Assembly: GCA_029378245.1 (NCBI GenBank)
Contig: JARKIF010000043.1
Coordinates: 1-64,000, forward strand
DNA from: Roridomyces roridus
Taxonomy: Eukaryota; Basidiomycota; Agaricomycetes; Agaricales; Mycenaceae
Direction of reading: 5' to 3'
Length of the DNA stretch: 64,000 nt
Each line of letters begins with the position of its first letter. Position 1 is the stretch's first letter. Shown piece after piece: positions 31,238 to 43,073 of this stretch. The notes under the pieces are model-generated. The model was given only the letters and a program-made list of their open reading frames with translations, did no database searches and was not told the origin of the DNA. The position numbers and the translations under genes are program-made.

Positions 31238-33452
31238 GTCGCAGAAGAGAAAGTGGGTGCGGGTGGCGTTAGCTCGGACCCCAGCAGACTCTTATACTTT
31301 GCTGTGTAGCTGCTTCTTTTGTTGTCGCGAATTACGTCTGCATCAGTGGGCAATCTGCCTCGTGAATTCTATTTCAGGTACAGCGTCCCCAGACCCCCAG
31401 TCCATGTCGATTAACTGGGCATTCGGCTCCAGGTGGTGGAAGTCCAAGAAGAGTCTTTACAAACAGACGTCATCAAAGTCTCCTACTCTTGAATCATCTC
31501 TGCGTGCTACCACTTGGGAAATTTTAAATACGGTGGGCGACACGAAAAATATGGTAGAATCCCATGGGCGAGTGCATTTAGGAAGGAAGGAAGGAACGGT
31601 GGAAAATGTGAAAAAATAGATCGCCGATTTCGGGGATCGAAAACTATTCAACCGGTTGGGATGATTGAACGTATGGTGAATAGACTGGAGACGCGAATGA
31701 AAGAAAATCACCCCATCGGGCATTCTAACAACGGTTTTATCAAGAGCAAGAGCAATTCATTGGTCATAAAATCGGTACACTTTACTGTTTACTGTACCAG
31801 GCGAACCCTCAAGTGCTTATACCCGCACGTTGGTAAGCAACTTGAGAGAAAGATGAAGTGGGTCCAAGTCGAATGCGTGCTTCAAGCCCCAAGGTCAAGA
31901 GCAAGGAGGTCGGGCGCGCAATTGCAACTCCTGATTTGAACTTCTCAGTCAGAATATCAGAGTTGAAACCCCAAAATTGAACTCGACTCGAGCTCGATGT
32001 CTTCCGCCGGATCCAGTGCCACTCAAAAGCATACTCAGGTTCAGGTTGGAAATTCTCGAAGAAGTGCCCTTGCAACAGAGCCAACATTCGATTGCACGAA
32101 CTGGACAAGTTCCTGTTTATAGAAAGACCAGTGTGGGATTGAGTCATTCGGCGCGAGGAGAGCGCTGTGATGAATAAATGAGAACGAAGGTGCATCGTCA
32201 ATGCAAGACACGTACGAAATCGAATCCGTCCATGGGTGCAGCCGCGGTATAAGCACTCCGGAATCATCAACGCCATCTCTGCCAGCCGTGATACGCCCCA
32301 AACCTCCGTCTGCTAGCCCCATAATCCACGGTACAAGTTCGACGAGCACGGTGGCAAGATTATTAGATTCGATGCCTCGATGTTTTATTCGCTGGGCTCG
32401 TGTCCGTGTTCCGATGGTACCTAAGCGCTGAGCGCTGAGCAGCAGTACACTCCAGAGCGGACGAGTCGGACGCAGTGGAATATTACATTGTGATTGGGGT
32501 CAAACCTGTGTCTGAGTCCATCGCGCTCAAGAATCCTGTGAATACCACCATTGATGTGTCGTCGTCTACAGCAGGTTGAATTGTCCGTCGAGATTCAGCC
32601 CATGAGATTTTGTGTCAGCCCGGCTGCCCACCATCATCGGAGTGTCGATTACTGTACGATTCAGAGGCAAAGGTGCACAAGACAGCCGATGGGATTCAGC
32701 AGCCGCTTTGCGTAGGCGAATGAATGAATCAAGTGGCTTGAAATTCGAATTGAGGATTGTGAAGGGCGCCCTTCGATTCTCCAAGCTCGGCAAGTGGGAA
32801 ACGACAACTCTGGTGCAGTTGAATTGTGTTGGATCGAGAGGCAGGACTGCCAAAAGTTGAGCCAACCAAGTTCTCTGCCCAAGACCATAATCGGAGATGA
32901 TGCAAGTCAAGAAGAAACCAACGAGATCAACCAAACATCATCAAATCATGCGTGATGGCTCTGGTTGCCTCACACCAACACCACTCATTGTCAACCGCTG
33001 TCCTGGCTCAATATACCTGAAGGCTCTGGCTACTCATATCAATCTTAAACCCTCAAGATCATCCCCAGTCAAAGTCTTTGCCCTTCCCTCGTCACTGCGC
33101 TAGATTCGCAAACCAATGCTTGCAAGGCCATGTTCGGCGAATTCCTACGGCTCGGCGAATTCCTACGGCGTCAAACCTTTGCGAATATGATGGGAAATCA
33201 CAGCGACTTTGGGCATGCTATAAACGCGGCAATTATTATCTCTGCAACAAGATGACACATGCACTCGGCCGCGGTGGCCACGGCGCAAGAACCCACAACA
33301 ACAGCGAATAAGATCCACAACTCGAAGAACTTGTCTTGAAATCGTGCTTTATAAGGCCGTCACCCTGTTCACTAAGGCCGAGCACTATTTCTGCGACGCG
33401 TCTTAAAAGCTGGGACTGCCAGCCGTTTTCCTCAATATTCCATTCGTCTCTG
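31238..33452. other. About 2.2 kb without a resolved gene
   Basis: Short frames only. On the minus strand near 32230-32370 a frame reads TVLVELVPWIMGLADGGLG then DDSGVLIPRLHPWTD, mildly protein-like but isolated. A TTTATAAGG element near 33348 lies about 100 bases before the OYE copy 3 start. Confidence 0.35.
33135..33168 (+). repeat. 18-bp tandem duplication
   Basis: The unit cggcgaattcctacggct occurs at 33135-33152 and again, 16 bases matching, at 33153-33168. Non-coding as far as I can see. Confidence 0.8.
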
Positions 33453-34796
33453 ATGTCTTCCAACAACAAACTCTTCCAACCGATCCGCGTGGGTGAACTC
33501 GAACTAGCTCACCGCGTCGTTTTAGCCCCGACGACGAGATTCCGCGCCGACGCCGACCACGTTCCGCTCTCTCACGTCCAGGAGCATTACGCGCAGCGTG
33601 CCAGCAACCGCGGCAGCCTCTTGGTCTCAGAAGCGACATTTATCTCAGAAAGCGCTGGTGGATTCCCAAACGTCCCGGGCATTTGGTCTGACGAGCAGAT
33701 CGCTGCGTGGAAGAAGGTACTTTTCCTCGTCGATTCATGGCTCCAGCCTACCCGTCGACAGATTACAGACACAGTCCACGCTCACGGTTCCAACATATTC
33801 ATGGAACTCTGGGCCGTAGGTCGCGTCGCGAGCGCCGAGTACCTAGCTTCCAAGGGCTTTCCCGTCGTAGCACCCTCAAACCTTCCCATGGCCGGGCGAA
33901 CCGATACACCGCACGCACTCTCCGTCGAGGAAATCCAAGAATTCGTGCAACTATTTGCCACCGCTGCTTCCAACGCCGTGTACAAGGCTGGGTTTGATGG
34001 AATCGAAATTGGTGCCATCAACGGCTACTTGCTCGACCAGTTCTTGCATGACGGGATTAACCTCCGCACCGACGCATATGGTGGATCGCCAGAGAACCGG
34101 GCACGGTTCCCGCTCGAGGTTGCCGAGGCCGTCGTCAAAGCCATCGGCGAGAAGAGAACCGGATACCGTATCAGTCCCTGGGGCACCTTCAATGGTCAGT
34201 CATCCCTGCCTCCAAACCCAATGCAATCCTCACCTTAAATCAGATATGCACTTCACCGACCCCTCGGACCCCGTCCCCACCTTCACCTACCTCGTCACGG
34301 AACTGCGCGACAGATACCCCAACCTCGCATATCTCCACGTCGTCGAAGCGCGTTCAGACAGCCTAGCTACCTTCAAACACGTCCCAAAAGAATTCCTAGC
34401 TAAATTCCCGGCATTGTCCAACCTGGTGGCGATCGACCCCAAGACCATCGAAGCGGTTAGGGAGGGCTCGAACGATTTCATTCGTGAGATTTGGGGCGCT
34501 CGGCCGCTCATCAGCGCGGGTGGGTATGCGCGTGAGACGGCGCTTTCAGTGGCGGAAGAAAAGGGTGATCTTATCGCCTTTTGTCGGTCGTACATTGCCA
34601 ACGTGAGCCTTCGTTCCTTTCTATTCATCCCGAAGCTAACCTTTATCCAAAGCCCGATCTCCCATACCGCCTCCTCCACGACATCCCGCTCAACCCTGGT
34701 ATTCGCTCACTCTACTATGTCCCAGGCAGTTTGGACCCTCACGGGTATAACGACTATCCGTTTGCGAAGCGTGTAGAGGAGAAACGTTCTCTTTAG
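33453..34796 (+). CDS. Old Yellow Enzyme / NADH:flavin oxidoreductase, copy 3 (intact)
   Basis: FMN enzyme that reduces activated C=C bonds with NAD(P)H; cytosolic, no signal peptide. Four exons: 33453-33716, 33762-34194, 34244-34602, 34653-34796 (399 aa), introns 45-50 nt. Motifs in order: KLFQPIRVGELELAHRVVLA (residue 5), HGSNIFMELWAVGRVAS, AASNAVYKAGFDGIEIGAIN with GYLLDQFLHDGINLRTD (the GxxNGYLxDQF core, Asn in the H/N substrate-anion pair position), YGGSPENRARFPLEV, RISPWGTFNG, HFTDPSDPVPTFTYLV, PLISAGGYARET (phosphate-binding), and YYVPGSLDPHGYNDYPF. It carries about 23 extra residues (KEFLAKFPALSNLVAIDPKT region) that copies 1 and 2 lack. This is the only OYE copy here with an unbroken frame; the 165-aa gene follows 190 bases downstream on the same strand. 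Confidence 0.93.
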
Positions 34797-34943
34797 AATA
34801 CAGCTTGGAATATAAGCACGCAAGTTGCAATGGTGCATGTTTCCGCAGGATTTGGAGATTTAGAGCGCACATGTCGTGAAAAGTGAACATCGCCCCTGTG
34901 TTGCATTTTCGATCCCTCTCCGGCCCGCAAGTTCGATCAAATC

Positions 34944-34950
34944 TATAAAA
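34944..34950 (+). promoter_or_regulatory. TATA box (TATAAAA) of the 165-aa gene
   Basis: Located 43 bases before the ATG at 34987, within the 190-base gap after OYE copy 3, so the gene has its own promoter. Confidence 0.5.
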
Positions 34951-34986
34951 GAGCCGCAGAATTTGATGATTTGAAAACACCCACCC

Positions 34987-35534
34987 ATGGCCGACCTTGA
35001 CGGCCCACCGTATTACACTGATGCAGAGTGAGTGTTCGATGCACCCAACTCAGTTCAGATTCCTAATTGTGTATCAGATTGCGAGAAATGTTACGGGAAG
35101 GGAAGAAGGCTCTCGAGAACGTCTACGCAAATTGGTTCACCGACCCAGCGTTGACCGGCGACGACGACAGTCCGTTCGTTTGGTCCACTCAGTGGAAAGA
35201 GTTTGAACTCATCAGGTTCTGGCTCATCCGCACCGACAATGGGCAGGGCCAGCTCAAAATCGACAAACTGTTCAAGGAGATTTGGGTCGTTCCGGGGACC
35301 ATCGAGATGCTAGCATTCCTCCCCTGTTCTGGCGGCATTTATTTCCTGTTTGCCGCTGGAGGGGAGTACTACATGTGGGAGTACTACAACGAGCGGGTGC
35401 TCAAGAAGTACAGCAAGAAATTCGCGTCTCATCAGGAATTTGTCGATTATGCGACGAAAGCCGAGGACTGGCATTTAAATCTTCCCGATGTAGATGTGCC
35501 GCAGGCCGTGGAAAGCGATTTCAAGTGGTGGTAA
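34987..35534 (+). CDS. Hypothetical protein, 165 aa (family with a decayed copy at 7.7 kb)
   Basis: Two exons, 34987-35027 and 35078-35534, 50-nt intron. Begins MADLDGPPYYTDAELREMLR; the rest is rich in aromatic residues: FVWSTQWKEFELIRFWLI, QLKIDKLFKEIWVVPGTIEM, GGIYFLFAAGGEYYMWEYYN, KKFASHQEFVDYATKA, and ends VPQAVESDFKWW. No signal peptide or membrane segment. The repeated Trp/Tyr pattern and the closing helix recall small SMI1/KNR4-like or ankyrin-associated proteins, but I cannot assign it. The same family member next to another OYE (7.7-9.0 kb) suggests the two genes travel together, though no functional link follows. Confidence 0.8.
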
Positions 35535-36158
35535 TTAAACAGCAGTGAACGTAGTTTTTTGTCGCCGTTTCGAACGAGATTGAATTCATCTTCTGCATGC
35601 ACGGCTGCATACCAGACCGAACTTCCAGACGCGGCGTCCAGCCAAAAGGCGCAAGCAGCCTATACATCATGCAGAAGAACCGAGCCTTCAGAACACAGGA
35701 CTCAGATCTACGTTGCCAAGGAGTCGTTCCTGGAGGCCTTCAAGCAAGAAATTTACAACTTGTACACGATGGCGGCGGCAGCAGGAGAAGAAGATGCCAC
35801 GATCGGGAATCGACTCCAATTTTGCCAAATGTATGCATCTTCACCAGTAATTGAGAGGAAAATCGACGTTGGAGAGAGTTGCGAGGAAGAGTGGAGTGTC
35901 CGAGCTGGTGGTGGTGTCAAAGTCGAAGCAGCGCCACGTGATTGCTCTTGGCGTTGCCATCAACAGCGACGCCAGTGGGTATGGGCAACCCCGCCAGCAG
36001 CCGGCGTTCACTTAGTCATCCATCAATCACCGGATTCTGTTCACTGATATTCATCATCACACGCTTTGCTCTGCGTCTCGGAGGGATTTCGGGATCATTG
36101 TTGAAGGCACCTTTTCACAAAAACTAGTCACGCAATTCAATCATTTTTTGAATCTGGA

Positions 36159-37040
36159 TGTAACTGTCAGAAAAAAACCACAGATTTCGGCTTACATTCA
36201 CCCATTCTGGTCTGCATCTGGGATAATTCTATCCAGAAACCCGGGGTCCAGTCAGAAACCCCCCTCTTATATGGAAACCCATATGAGTAAAATATTTCAA
36301 GGGGGGGTTTCTCAATTTGAATGATTTTTGATCATCATTGATGCGACCAGTCTCGGCAGGGAATCCGAGGAGTGTGTCAGCCGTTGATACCAGGCATTGG
36401 CACTCGCGCGTCGGGAACGTCGGGGTACGGTCGGGAATCAAAAATGAGGAAGAAAAATATCATTCAAGGCAAACTACAGGTGTTGTAAATATTAATGAGC
36501 GGCGGCGAGCAGGAGGGAGGGCGGGAAGTGCAAGAACGGGAAGGGCGGGTGTCGCGGACAGCGGTGGCACGCGAGCGTGGGGGGTAGATGGAGGGATGGT
36601 CACGCCGGGAAGCCGGAAACCCTTGGCAAGCATTGGCAATGGTCGCGACGATGCTGACCGTGTGTGCGAGTGATTGGGTGCACTGGATGCTTTGGAGCGG
36701 GCATAACGCGCAGGACCTGGCAGTGACGCGTCAGACAGGGGGTGAGAGTGAGGCGGCAGCGTGTCCAATGTGATATGGAGAGTCGGTCGACGACGGGGGT
36801 GAGAGTGAAGGCGCGAGGGAAAGTCGTCTGTACATGTGTAAGCGGACATGATCGACAATCTGTCGGCGGGATGTTCGCATCAAATTATGCCGCATTGTTG
36901 CCGAAACTCGTAACCTGGGTTTCCATGTAGACATCTATTTATAACTGGGGGTTTCACACTGGACCCCGGGTTTCTGGATAGAATTATCCCTGCATCTGGC
37001 GCTGCCGGGAGAAAATGCACAAACTTTTCTGACAGTTACA
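36159..37040. mobile_element. Terminal-inverted-repeat element, 882 bp (MITE-like)
   Basis: Both ends begin with tgtaactgtcagaaaa on opposite strands (36159-36174 and 37025-37040). Further in, long stretches are again inverted copies: ggataattctatccagaaac followed by ccggggtccagt at about 36221-36252, matched on the minus strand at about 36958-36990, then gaaaccccc and tggaaaccca. The inverted arms are about 150 bases long with small differences. The 600-base interior is purine-rich on the plus strand and has no transposase frame, so it is non-autonomous. No obvious target-site duplication flanks it. Confidence 0.85.
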
Positions 37041-37341
37041 CTCAAAATACAGTAGTTGGTCCAAATTTCCAAAGTCCGAGGGTGTTTCTCTGTTTCGTTG
37101 TCGATTCCGAAATCCCAGTTTTTGAGTGAACAATCTCGGCTAATTGGCTTCCTGGGAACGGACTGATTGATCGTTGATGGCCCCGCCAAAAACCGTGGGA
37201 TTGCCCATACCCAACGCCAGGCGACCTGCGTTTCCGAGATGCGTGCGGAGGGGAAGAGGTTTCTCCTTAGAAAACAGCTTGGAATACAAATAAGCGCGTG
37301 AATTGTATATCATTACAGTGAGTGGTACAACACGTTCCCGT

Positions 37342-39305
37342 CTACTGCACCGACAAAGGGGTATTCGAGATCCACCGACTAAACAAATCCTGTAAAAAAA
37401 GCCATCAGCATTCGAAGTAACGAAACGAAAAGTTGGCTCGACTCACCAACGCTGCCTCGGGCTGGTCAAACGGAACCATATGTCTAGCAAAAAACCAATC
37501 AGCTTGAGTCCCAGATATGCATGTGGAGAGAAAACCACTCACCCCGCCTCGTACACAGTGACGAACGTGACGTTCCCAGCCGTGAAGCCCTTCCCGCCCG
37601 CGCTACGCACAGACCCAGCGAGCTCACCCGTCCCGGCAGTGACCCACGGGATCGGCTTGGCATCGACAAACTCGGATTGGAAGGACGAAGGCAGCACGTC
37701 AAGCCAGCGCTCGTTGCCCATAAAGTTGCACATCATGTCGGCGTTGCCGGCGTAGATGAGCAGCCGGATGCCCCCGTCGACGAGCTCGGTCAGCAGCGCC
37801 GCGCTGTTGTGCATGCCGTCGCCCTGGAATGCAAAGGCCTGGTTGACCTCCATGTTGCAGCTCGCGAACTTGAGGCCGGGGTCCACGCCAAGAGCGACCT
37901 TGTTCTTGGGCTCGTTCATCCAGACGTCGATGTGGTCCATCTCGGCGTAGCAGAGCTGGCCGTCCTTGGAGCGGTCGCACTTGCGGCGGACGTCGTAAGG
38001 GTTAAGCCCAGTTTCTATAAGGCGTTGAGGAACGAATAGAAGGAGGGCCAAGAACGTACGCATCAGGGGCCCGAACAGCTGCGAGTTGCAGTAGAGAAGG
38101 GCGGGAACACACGAGAACCGCGAGCCAGAGCTGTAGCAAGATTTGATCAAGCGCTGGCAAGTCGGTATCTTGGTGCGCAGCGCAGAGCATTCGGGGCCTT
38201 GAGGGTCCTTGTAAACGGGGTAAGGACCTTCGCAGGCATAGTCCGCAACCGAGCCCATCTGGACGTAGCTGGCAAAAGGCTTAGATGCAAATACGGATGC
38301 TGCAGCGACAGACGCACGGGTCAGTAAGCCCGTTGCCAATAAGCACACTCTCAAGATTGAGCTTCTTGAAGCCGGGTACGGGAACGAGGTCCAGCTGCTT
38401 GTTCGCATTGAAAATGATGCTCGCAATATTGGGAAGCTAGAAAGTCTCGTTAATAATCGCGAGATGCCCAGCAGAGGGGAATACTCACATAAGTTCCGGC
38501 GTAACTCTCTCCGCTGATATGCAGAGGCAGCTTGGAGTACTCGGGGAACCGCGAAAGGAACAATTCCAAGAAGGCGTGCACGTCCTTGCCTGCCACCGGG
38601 CTGTTGTTGACCGTCGTGCCGTCGTCCGCATACGAAAAGCCGACGTTGACCGGTTGGTCGAGGAACTACGTCCGGAATGAGTTGCCATGTTCCCCAGACA
38701 ACGACGCGCAACTCACGATAACGTTCGCACTTTCCGTCCAGCTGTGCTTGTTGTGCGTGGTGTTCCGGCCCTCGTCTGCGATACGGCAAGGTCCGAGCTC
38801 GAAAAGGAGTCCAGTCGAGGAGCTGCAGCCAGGACCACCGTTCAGCCAAAGAACGAGAGGGTCCGTCGAGGGCGAGCTCCGAGATTCGAAGAACCAAAAG
38901 AAGAGGTGCTTGTCGTCCGCAATGTCGAGATAGCCAGAGTACTGCTTCACGGAGGGGTCGCAGAGAGCAGTAGGCTCGGTGACACGGAGCTGGTGCTCCT
39001 CGAGAGCCGGATGCGACACGAGCTCATCTGCGAGGGGGCTTAGCTTCGCCCTAGGTAGTCTGTCTCGACTCACACAACAGCTCGTTCTGCTTGATGAACT
39101 GCTTTCCATCGTGGTACCACTTCTCCAGATTGTTCTTGCCCTTGAGGATGGCTTTCTTGGCGTCATCGAGCCATTCGTTGACGAGGTGCAAAGTATTGCC
39201 CGTGCGGAGGGTTTCCGGGGTGCTCAGGACGACCTGCTCGACCACTGGAGAGGCGAACGAGGAAGAGAAGAAGAGGAGAGGTAACAGGAGGGAGGTTGAC
39301 TTCAT
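37342..39305 (-). CDS. Secreted serine carboxypeptidase (family S10, carboxypeptidase Y-like)
   Basis: Removes C-terminal residues from peptides in vacuole or medium. Eight exons: 39074-39305, 38717-39027, 38489-38665, 38318-38436, 38060-38268, 37543-38014, 37447-37483, 37342-37389 (534 aa), introns 45-59 nt. Signal peptide [18 protein letters not shown], then a propeptide-like region to about residue 100. Mature enzyme motifs: [33 protein letters not shown] (oxyanion hole), [15 protein letters not shown], catalytic Ser in [24 protein letters not shown], catalytic Asp in [14 protein letters not shown], catalytic His in [12 protein letters not shown], which is completed only across the penultimate introns. 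All three catalytic residues are present and the length is normal, so it should be active. Confidence 0.94.
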
Positions 39306-39732
39306 GGTGGTGTGAAGTCAAGAGATGCGAGACGCGCCGACGCGTCATGCGCAGCCCGTAGCAACAGCTTTCAAATTCAAATTCCCTCCGGCGTCCTTGT
39401 TCAATTCAACGTGTATTTATCCGACTAGATACTCTAATTTACGAGCACAGAGGCCAGACATGAGGAAAGACTGAGGGTACAATTGACTCGGGTGCAATAA
39501 TTGATTCTCTTCATGTCATGGATTTCTTCGTTGATTGGCAAGGGTCGGCTGGTCTGGAAAGTATGTCAGCAAAAATCTGAGGTGGACGAAAAAAAGACAT
39601 ACATGGCGGCGGAAAAGTCGCAAGCAGCCGCGTGTGGAAGATCCTCGTGGGCTGTGGCGAGGGACTTCTCTGGTCAGCGATTTTGCCCGACTTTTCTGAT
39701 TTGCCAACATTCGGGTACTTGCGCGAGGAGAG

Positions 39733-39821
39733 GCTTTGCATAATCTTTCCAGGGTTATTGAAGCAGCCCTATTGAGACGCGGTTAGAGCTGCGAGAGAAG
39801 ATCAAGACCACACGCACTTGA
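39733..39821 (-). repeat. Diverged repeat, copy a
   Basis: Shares the landmarks ttattgaa, cctattgagacgcggtta, gaagat and cgcacttga with copies b and c in the same order and spacing. Probably one exon/intron junction of a decayed paralogous gene on the minus strand. Confidence 0.6.
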
Positions 39822-41810
39822 TCCCACCCATGGCCCAAACACACGGAGGATAGCAACGCGCTCAAAACAGAGGAAGACGACGAGGGTGCACCGGGTGTCC
39901 CAGAAGGTGCAGTCTCAGCTCCAACGTTTCAGCAAGATCGCCTCGGGGCAGCGCAAGTGGACGACGACGTCGGCGTGGGTTCCTTCGCTGCACGCCGAAG
40001 GTCGGGCTCGATTCGATATCCAGGACCGTCTGCAGATTCGTACTGGGTTCGCGGGCAGCCATAGTCGCGTTCGTTACGGGAACGGAGGAACTGGAGCCCC
40101 TGAGATGGTGCGGTTTCAGACGGTCCCTGGAAGATCCAGGGATCGCCATGAGCATCCTGGGGGCGAATTCATCCTAGTCGAGTTCTAGAGGAAGAGTCAG
40201 ACAAGGTTGTGAGGAACAAAGAGGAAACAAACCCGACTATGTTCTCCAACTTGATGATCCCAGAGAATTAACACGGGTCGGCGTTTTGCAAGGCTGCAGG
40301 AAAACGTCAGATGACGATTGAAAGAGGGACAAAACCGACCTCTACCACGCCTTGCATAGCCAAAGCTGCATCGACAGGAATTGGCCCAGACCGGACTGTC
40401 CTTCACCACCCTCGACGTCCGCCTTGATTCCCTCCTCGTCATGCCTGACTTCCTAAGTGTCTTCTTCTTCCGCGTCACCTCCTTGATCTGCTTCTCCTGA
40501 GCGCTCGAGTTCGAATCGTCCATCCCCGCGCGTTCACGAAGACGCTGCGCGAGCCCATTTTGACGGCCGTGGACACTTGGTAGTCGTTATTCGGGATGAA
40601 AAGAAACTTGTGCGGCAAGGGGTGGCGCAACGGGATGGCATTGATCGAGCCCAGATACACGCATCTCTTGACGACCGAGGTGTGGACAAACGTCTGGTGC
40701 TGCTGCTCGCAATTCTTCGTCTGTCTGTAATCACGTGATTATCAGAGTCTGCTCGGGCCGCTCGTAGTCCAGGTAGCAGGCTCCGAAAGAATACAGACGC
40801 CGCGCGCGAGGCGCCACCCCGGCCCGCCGAATCGCGACATTGCGCTAGAGGGAGTTTTGGCCTGCCCTATATCACCGTTGAGAGTTATCCACATTCATGC
40901 AGGGTTAGGGAGCGTACCGTTTTCTGTCGAGTCGATTGTTGGCAATCGCGCCAAGCTGTACTTATGTGGAGCAATATGCGATCCGAAACCATTCTGGAGG
41001 GCTCTGCCAATGAAGTTCAGCCACGAACTCGAGTCAGTGCCCCAAGCTCCTCCATTCCATATTGAGTAACTCCAAGCGCTTTCGCACCGCCTGGGGATGC
41101 GAGAGTAGAAGAAAGCGTCAGGGTAATGCCTATTCTGAATCTCAGTACGAGGCGAAATGCACGAAAACCAGGAGTGCCTACCTCAAGCGCCATTCCAATA
41201 TATCCATTGAACTACCAGGCGAGGCGCGGTATCCAGGCAACGACAAGCACTGGAACCGAGTTTCCATCTGCTGCTTGACGACCGAAAAATGTATTGGCCT
41301 GCTGACAGTCATGAGTAAAATAGTAGACGACAGAGAATCAGCACACGAACCATCCACAGCACGGTCTGCCCCGGAAGAGTTTTTCCAGCAAACGAAGAAG
41401 TTGACAAACCCATAGTGAGTGAGACTAGTAGTCTCGTCAGATTAACGCCAGAATCCGAAAGCCAAACGAACCTCAAGAGCAAATAGTCCTGCGAGTCGGG
41501 CAGCCAAGTGAAATCCATCTGCGACTCGTAGGCAGTGAGGGTGAACGATGTCGACGTGTCGGAGATCGACCCGGAGTCGTTTTCCTTGAGGGAATCGGCG
41601 TATTGGGACGAATTGTCTGCAAAAGTCGAGTCTAGGTCAGCATGTCACGAACGGATGAGTTGGGACAAAACTGACAGCGTAAACGTCCCCGAAATCTTGT
41701 GAGCTCGTCACAAGTTATAGCACGGGCCCATTGCTCAGCTCGCGCTCGTCGCTGATCACATCTGCCTAGATGCTGTCGATGTGCGTCCGTGAGAGGTTCA
41801 GGTAAGGAGA

Positions 41811-41900
41811 TGCTTTGCATGATGTTCCCGAAGGTCTTTGAAAGACGTCTATTGAGACCCGGTTAGCGCTGGAAGAGGACGTGAAGATCGCACGCACTGA
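41811..41900 (-). repeat. Diverged repeat, copy b
   Basis: Same landmarks: tttgaaagacgtctattgag, cccggttagcgctgg, gtgaagatcgcacgcactga. Next to the NGVYLFTDPL fragment. Confidence 0.6.
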
Positions 41901-42330
41901 AACCCTTAGAAGGTTGACACGTCCGCCTCCGGTGCCTTGGATGAGTCTGGGATGAGGGAGAGGCGGTCAAGGATGCCCGCGCACGCAGACACCGATGTCC
42001 TGGCGTTAAACTCCCCACGTCGACTATCTGGATATGGCATAAGCTCGATAACAGTAAAGGGTCAGTGAAGAGGTACACACCATTCAAAGTGCAGACCGCC
42101 AAATGACCCGAGGCAATTGGAAGATTGAATGGCGGAAAACGGGCGCTGGAGGAATCATCGTGCCTTTCGAGTCCCGAAAGTATGTCAGCTGAAACAGTTC
42201 AACTCGACGAGAGCTATCCTAACCTAGCAGGGGACCATACACGCCTTTCTCTGGTCGGCGTTCTTCTCCGACCTTTCTGATTTGCCGACAGCATGGCACT
42301 TGCAGTAGTCTGAGTGCTATGGCGCGAGCA

Positions 42331-42420
42331 GAGGCTTTTTAGGATGTCCAAGGTTATTGAATAACGCCTATTGAGACGCGGTGAGAACTGGGTGAGAAGA
42401 TGAAGACCACACGCACTTGA
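42331..42420 (-). repeat. Diverged repeat, copy c
   Basis: Same landmarks: ggttattgaataacgcctat, tgagacgcggtgag, gaagaccacacgcacttga. It directly precedes, in minus-strand order follows, the HGVYVFTDPL-coding fragment, the best preserved of the three. Confidence 0.6.
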
Positions 42421-43073
42421 AAGTTGATGCCGCCCGCGTCTCCAAAGATACGTCCTTGGATGAGTTGACAGTGAAGGAGAAGCGGCCAAGGACGATAATG
42501 TCGATGTCGGCGCATTCGTAAACCATTGTCCTGGCCCCGAAATACGGCAGCACTATTGTTATAAGCTCCCGCAGAGGGTCGGTGAAGACATACACACCAT
42601 GGGCCATACATCGTGCAAGCCCACCAGTCATGAAACGCGAGGATTGCGATGGGTTTTCGGACCTGCACAAGCATTGCGCGGATGAGCTGCCCCACGGTCA
42701 ACGGTGGCCCCAAATGACATGGCCAAGCGCCGATGTACCGTGCATAACCGACCAGACTCTTTTTCTTTCCGTGATTCCAATTTCCGTCAAGCTCGGGCGA
42801 ATTTCGAAAACCAAGTAGACAAGGTCATGTCTTGGCGGCTCAGAAGCGTCGGACCCTGCCTCGGGCTCGAGGAAAGTCGATGTAAGTGAGTAGTGGAAAA
42901 GCAAGAAGGATTTGTTGCGCTCTGTTTCCGCAAGCGCCCAGCGCAGTATCACACTGACGACCCAGGCCTCATCGGACACGATAATACGAAAGAATGATAC
43001 AAAATGAGACGATACAAAGGCGACAAAGGTTACAAAACGACTAAGGATACACTTTCACATTTTCCTGCATCCT

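Larger units (their letters stand above)
39306..43073. other. Region of decayed related fragments, no intact gene
   Basis: Apart from the three related segments listed separately, minus-strand pieces such as MAHGVYVFTDPLRELITIV (about 42540-42605) and NGVYLFTDPL (about 42060-42090) show that at least two members of one unknown protein family lie here. Frames break often, and no start-to-stop chain could be built. Another minus-strand frame at about 42700-42979 (LVYLVFEIRPSLTEIGITE) may be the 5' part of the better-preserved copy. Confidence 0.45.

Noticed and set aside
17441..35534. A secondary-metabolite gene cluster built around the OYEs
   Set aside because: No polyketide, peptide or terpene synthase backbone gene and no transporter or pathway regulator is present; the copies are mostly broken.
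35561..36047. Plus-strand frame with KESFLEAFKQEIYNLYTMAA
   Set aside because: It has no ATG start, no splice partner and no known family; only a short helical stretch is attractive.
36460..36858. Minus-strand 132-codon frame inside the 882-bp element as a transposase
   Set aside because: Pro/Ser/Arg-rich text from purine-biased DNA, no DDE/D motif.
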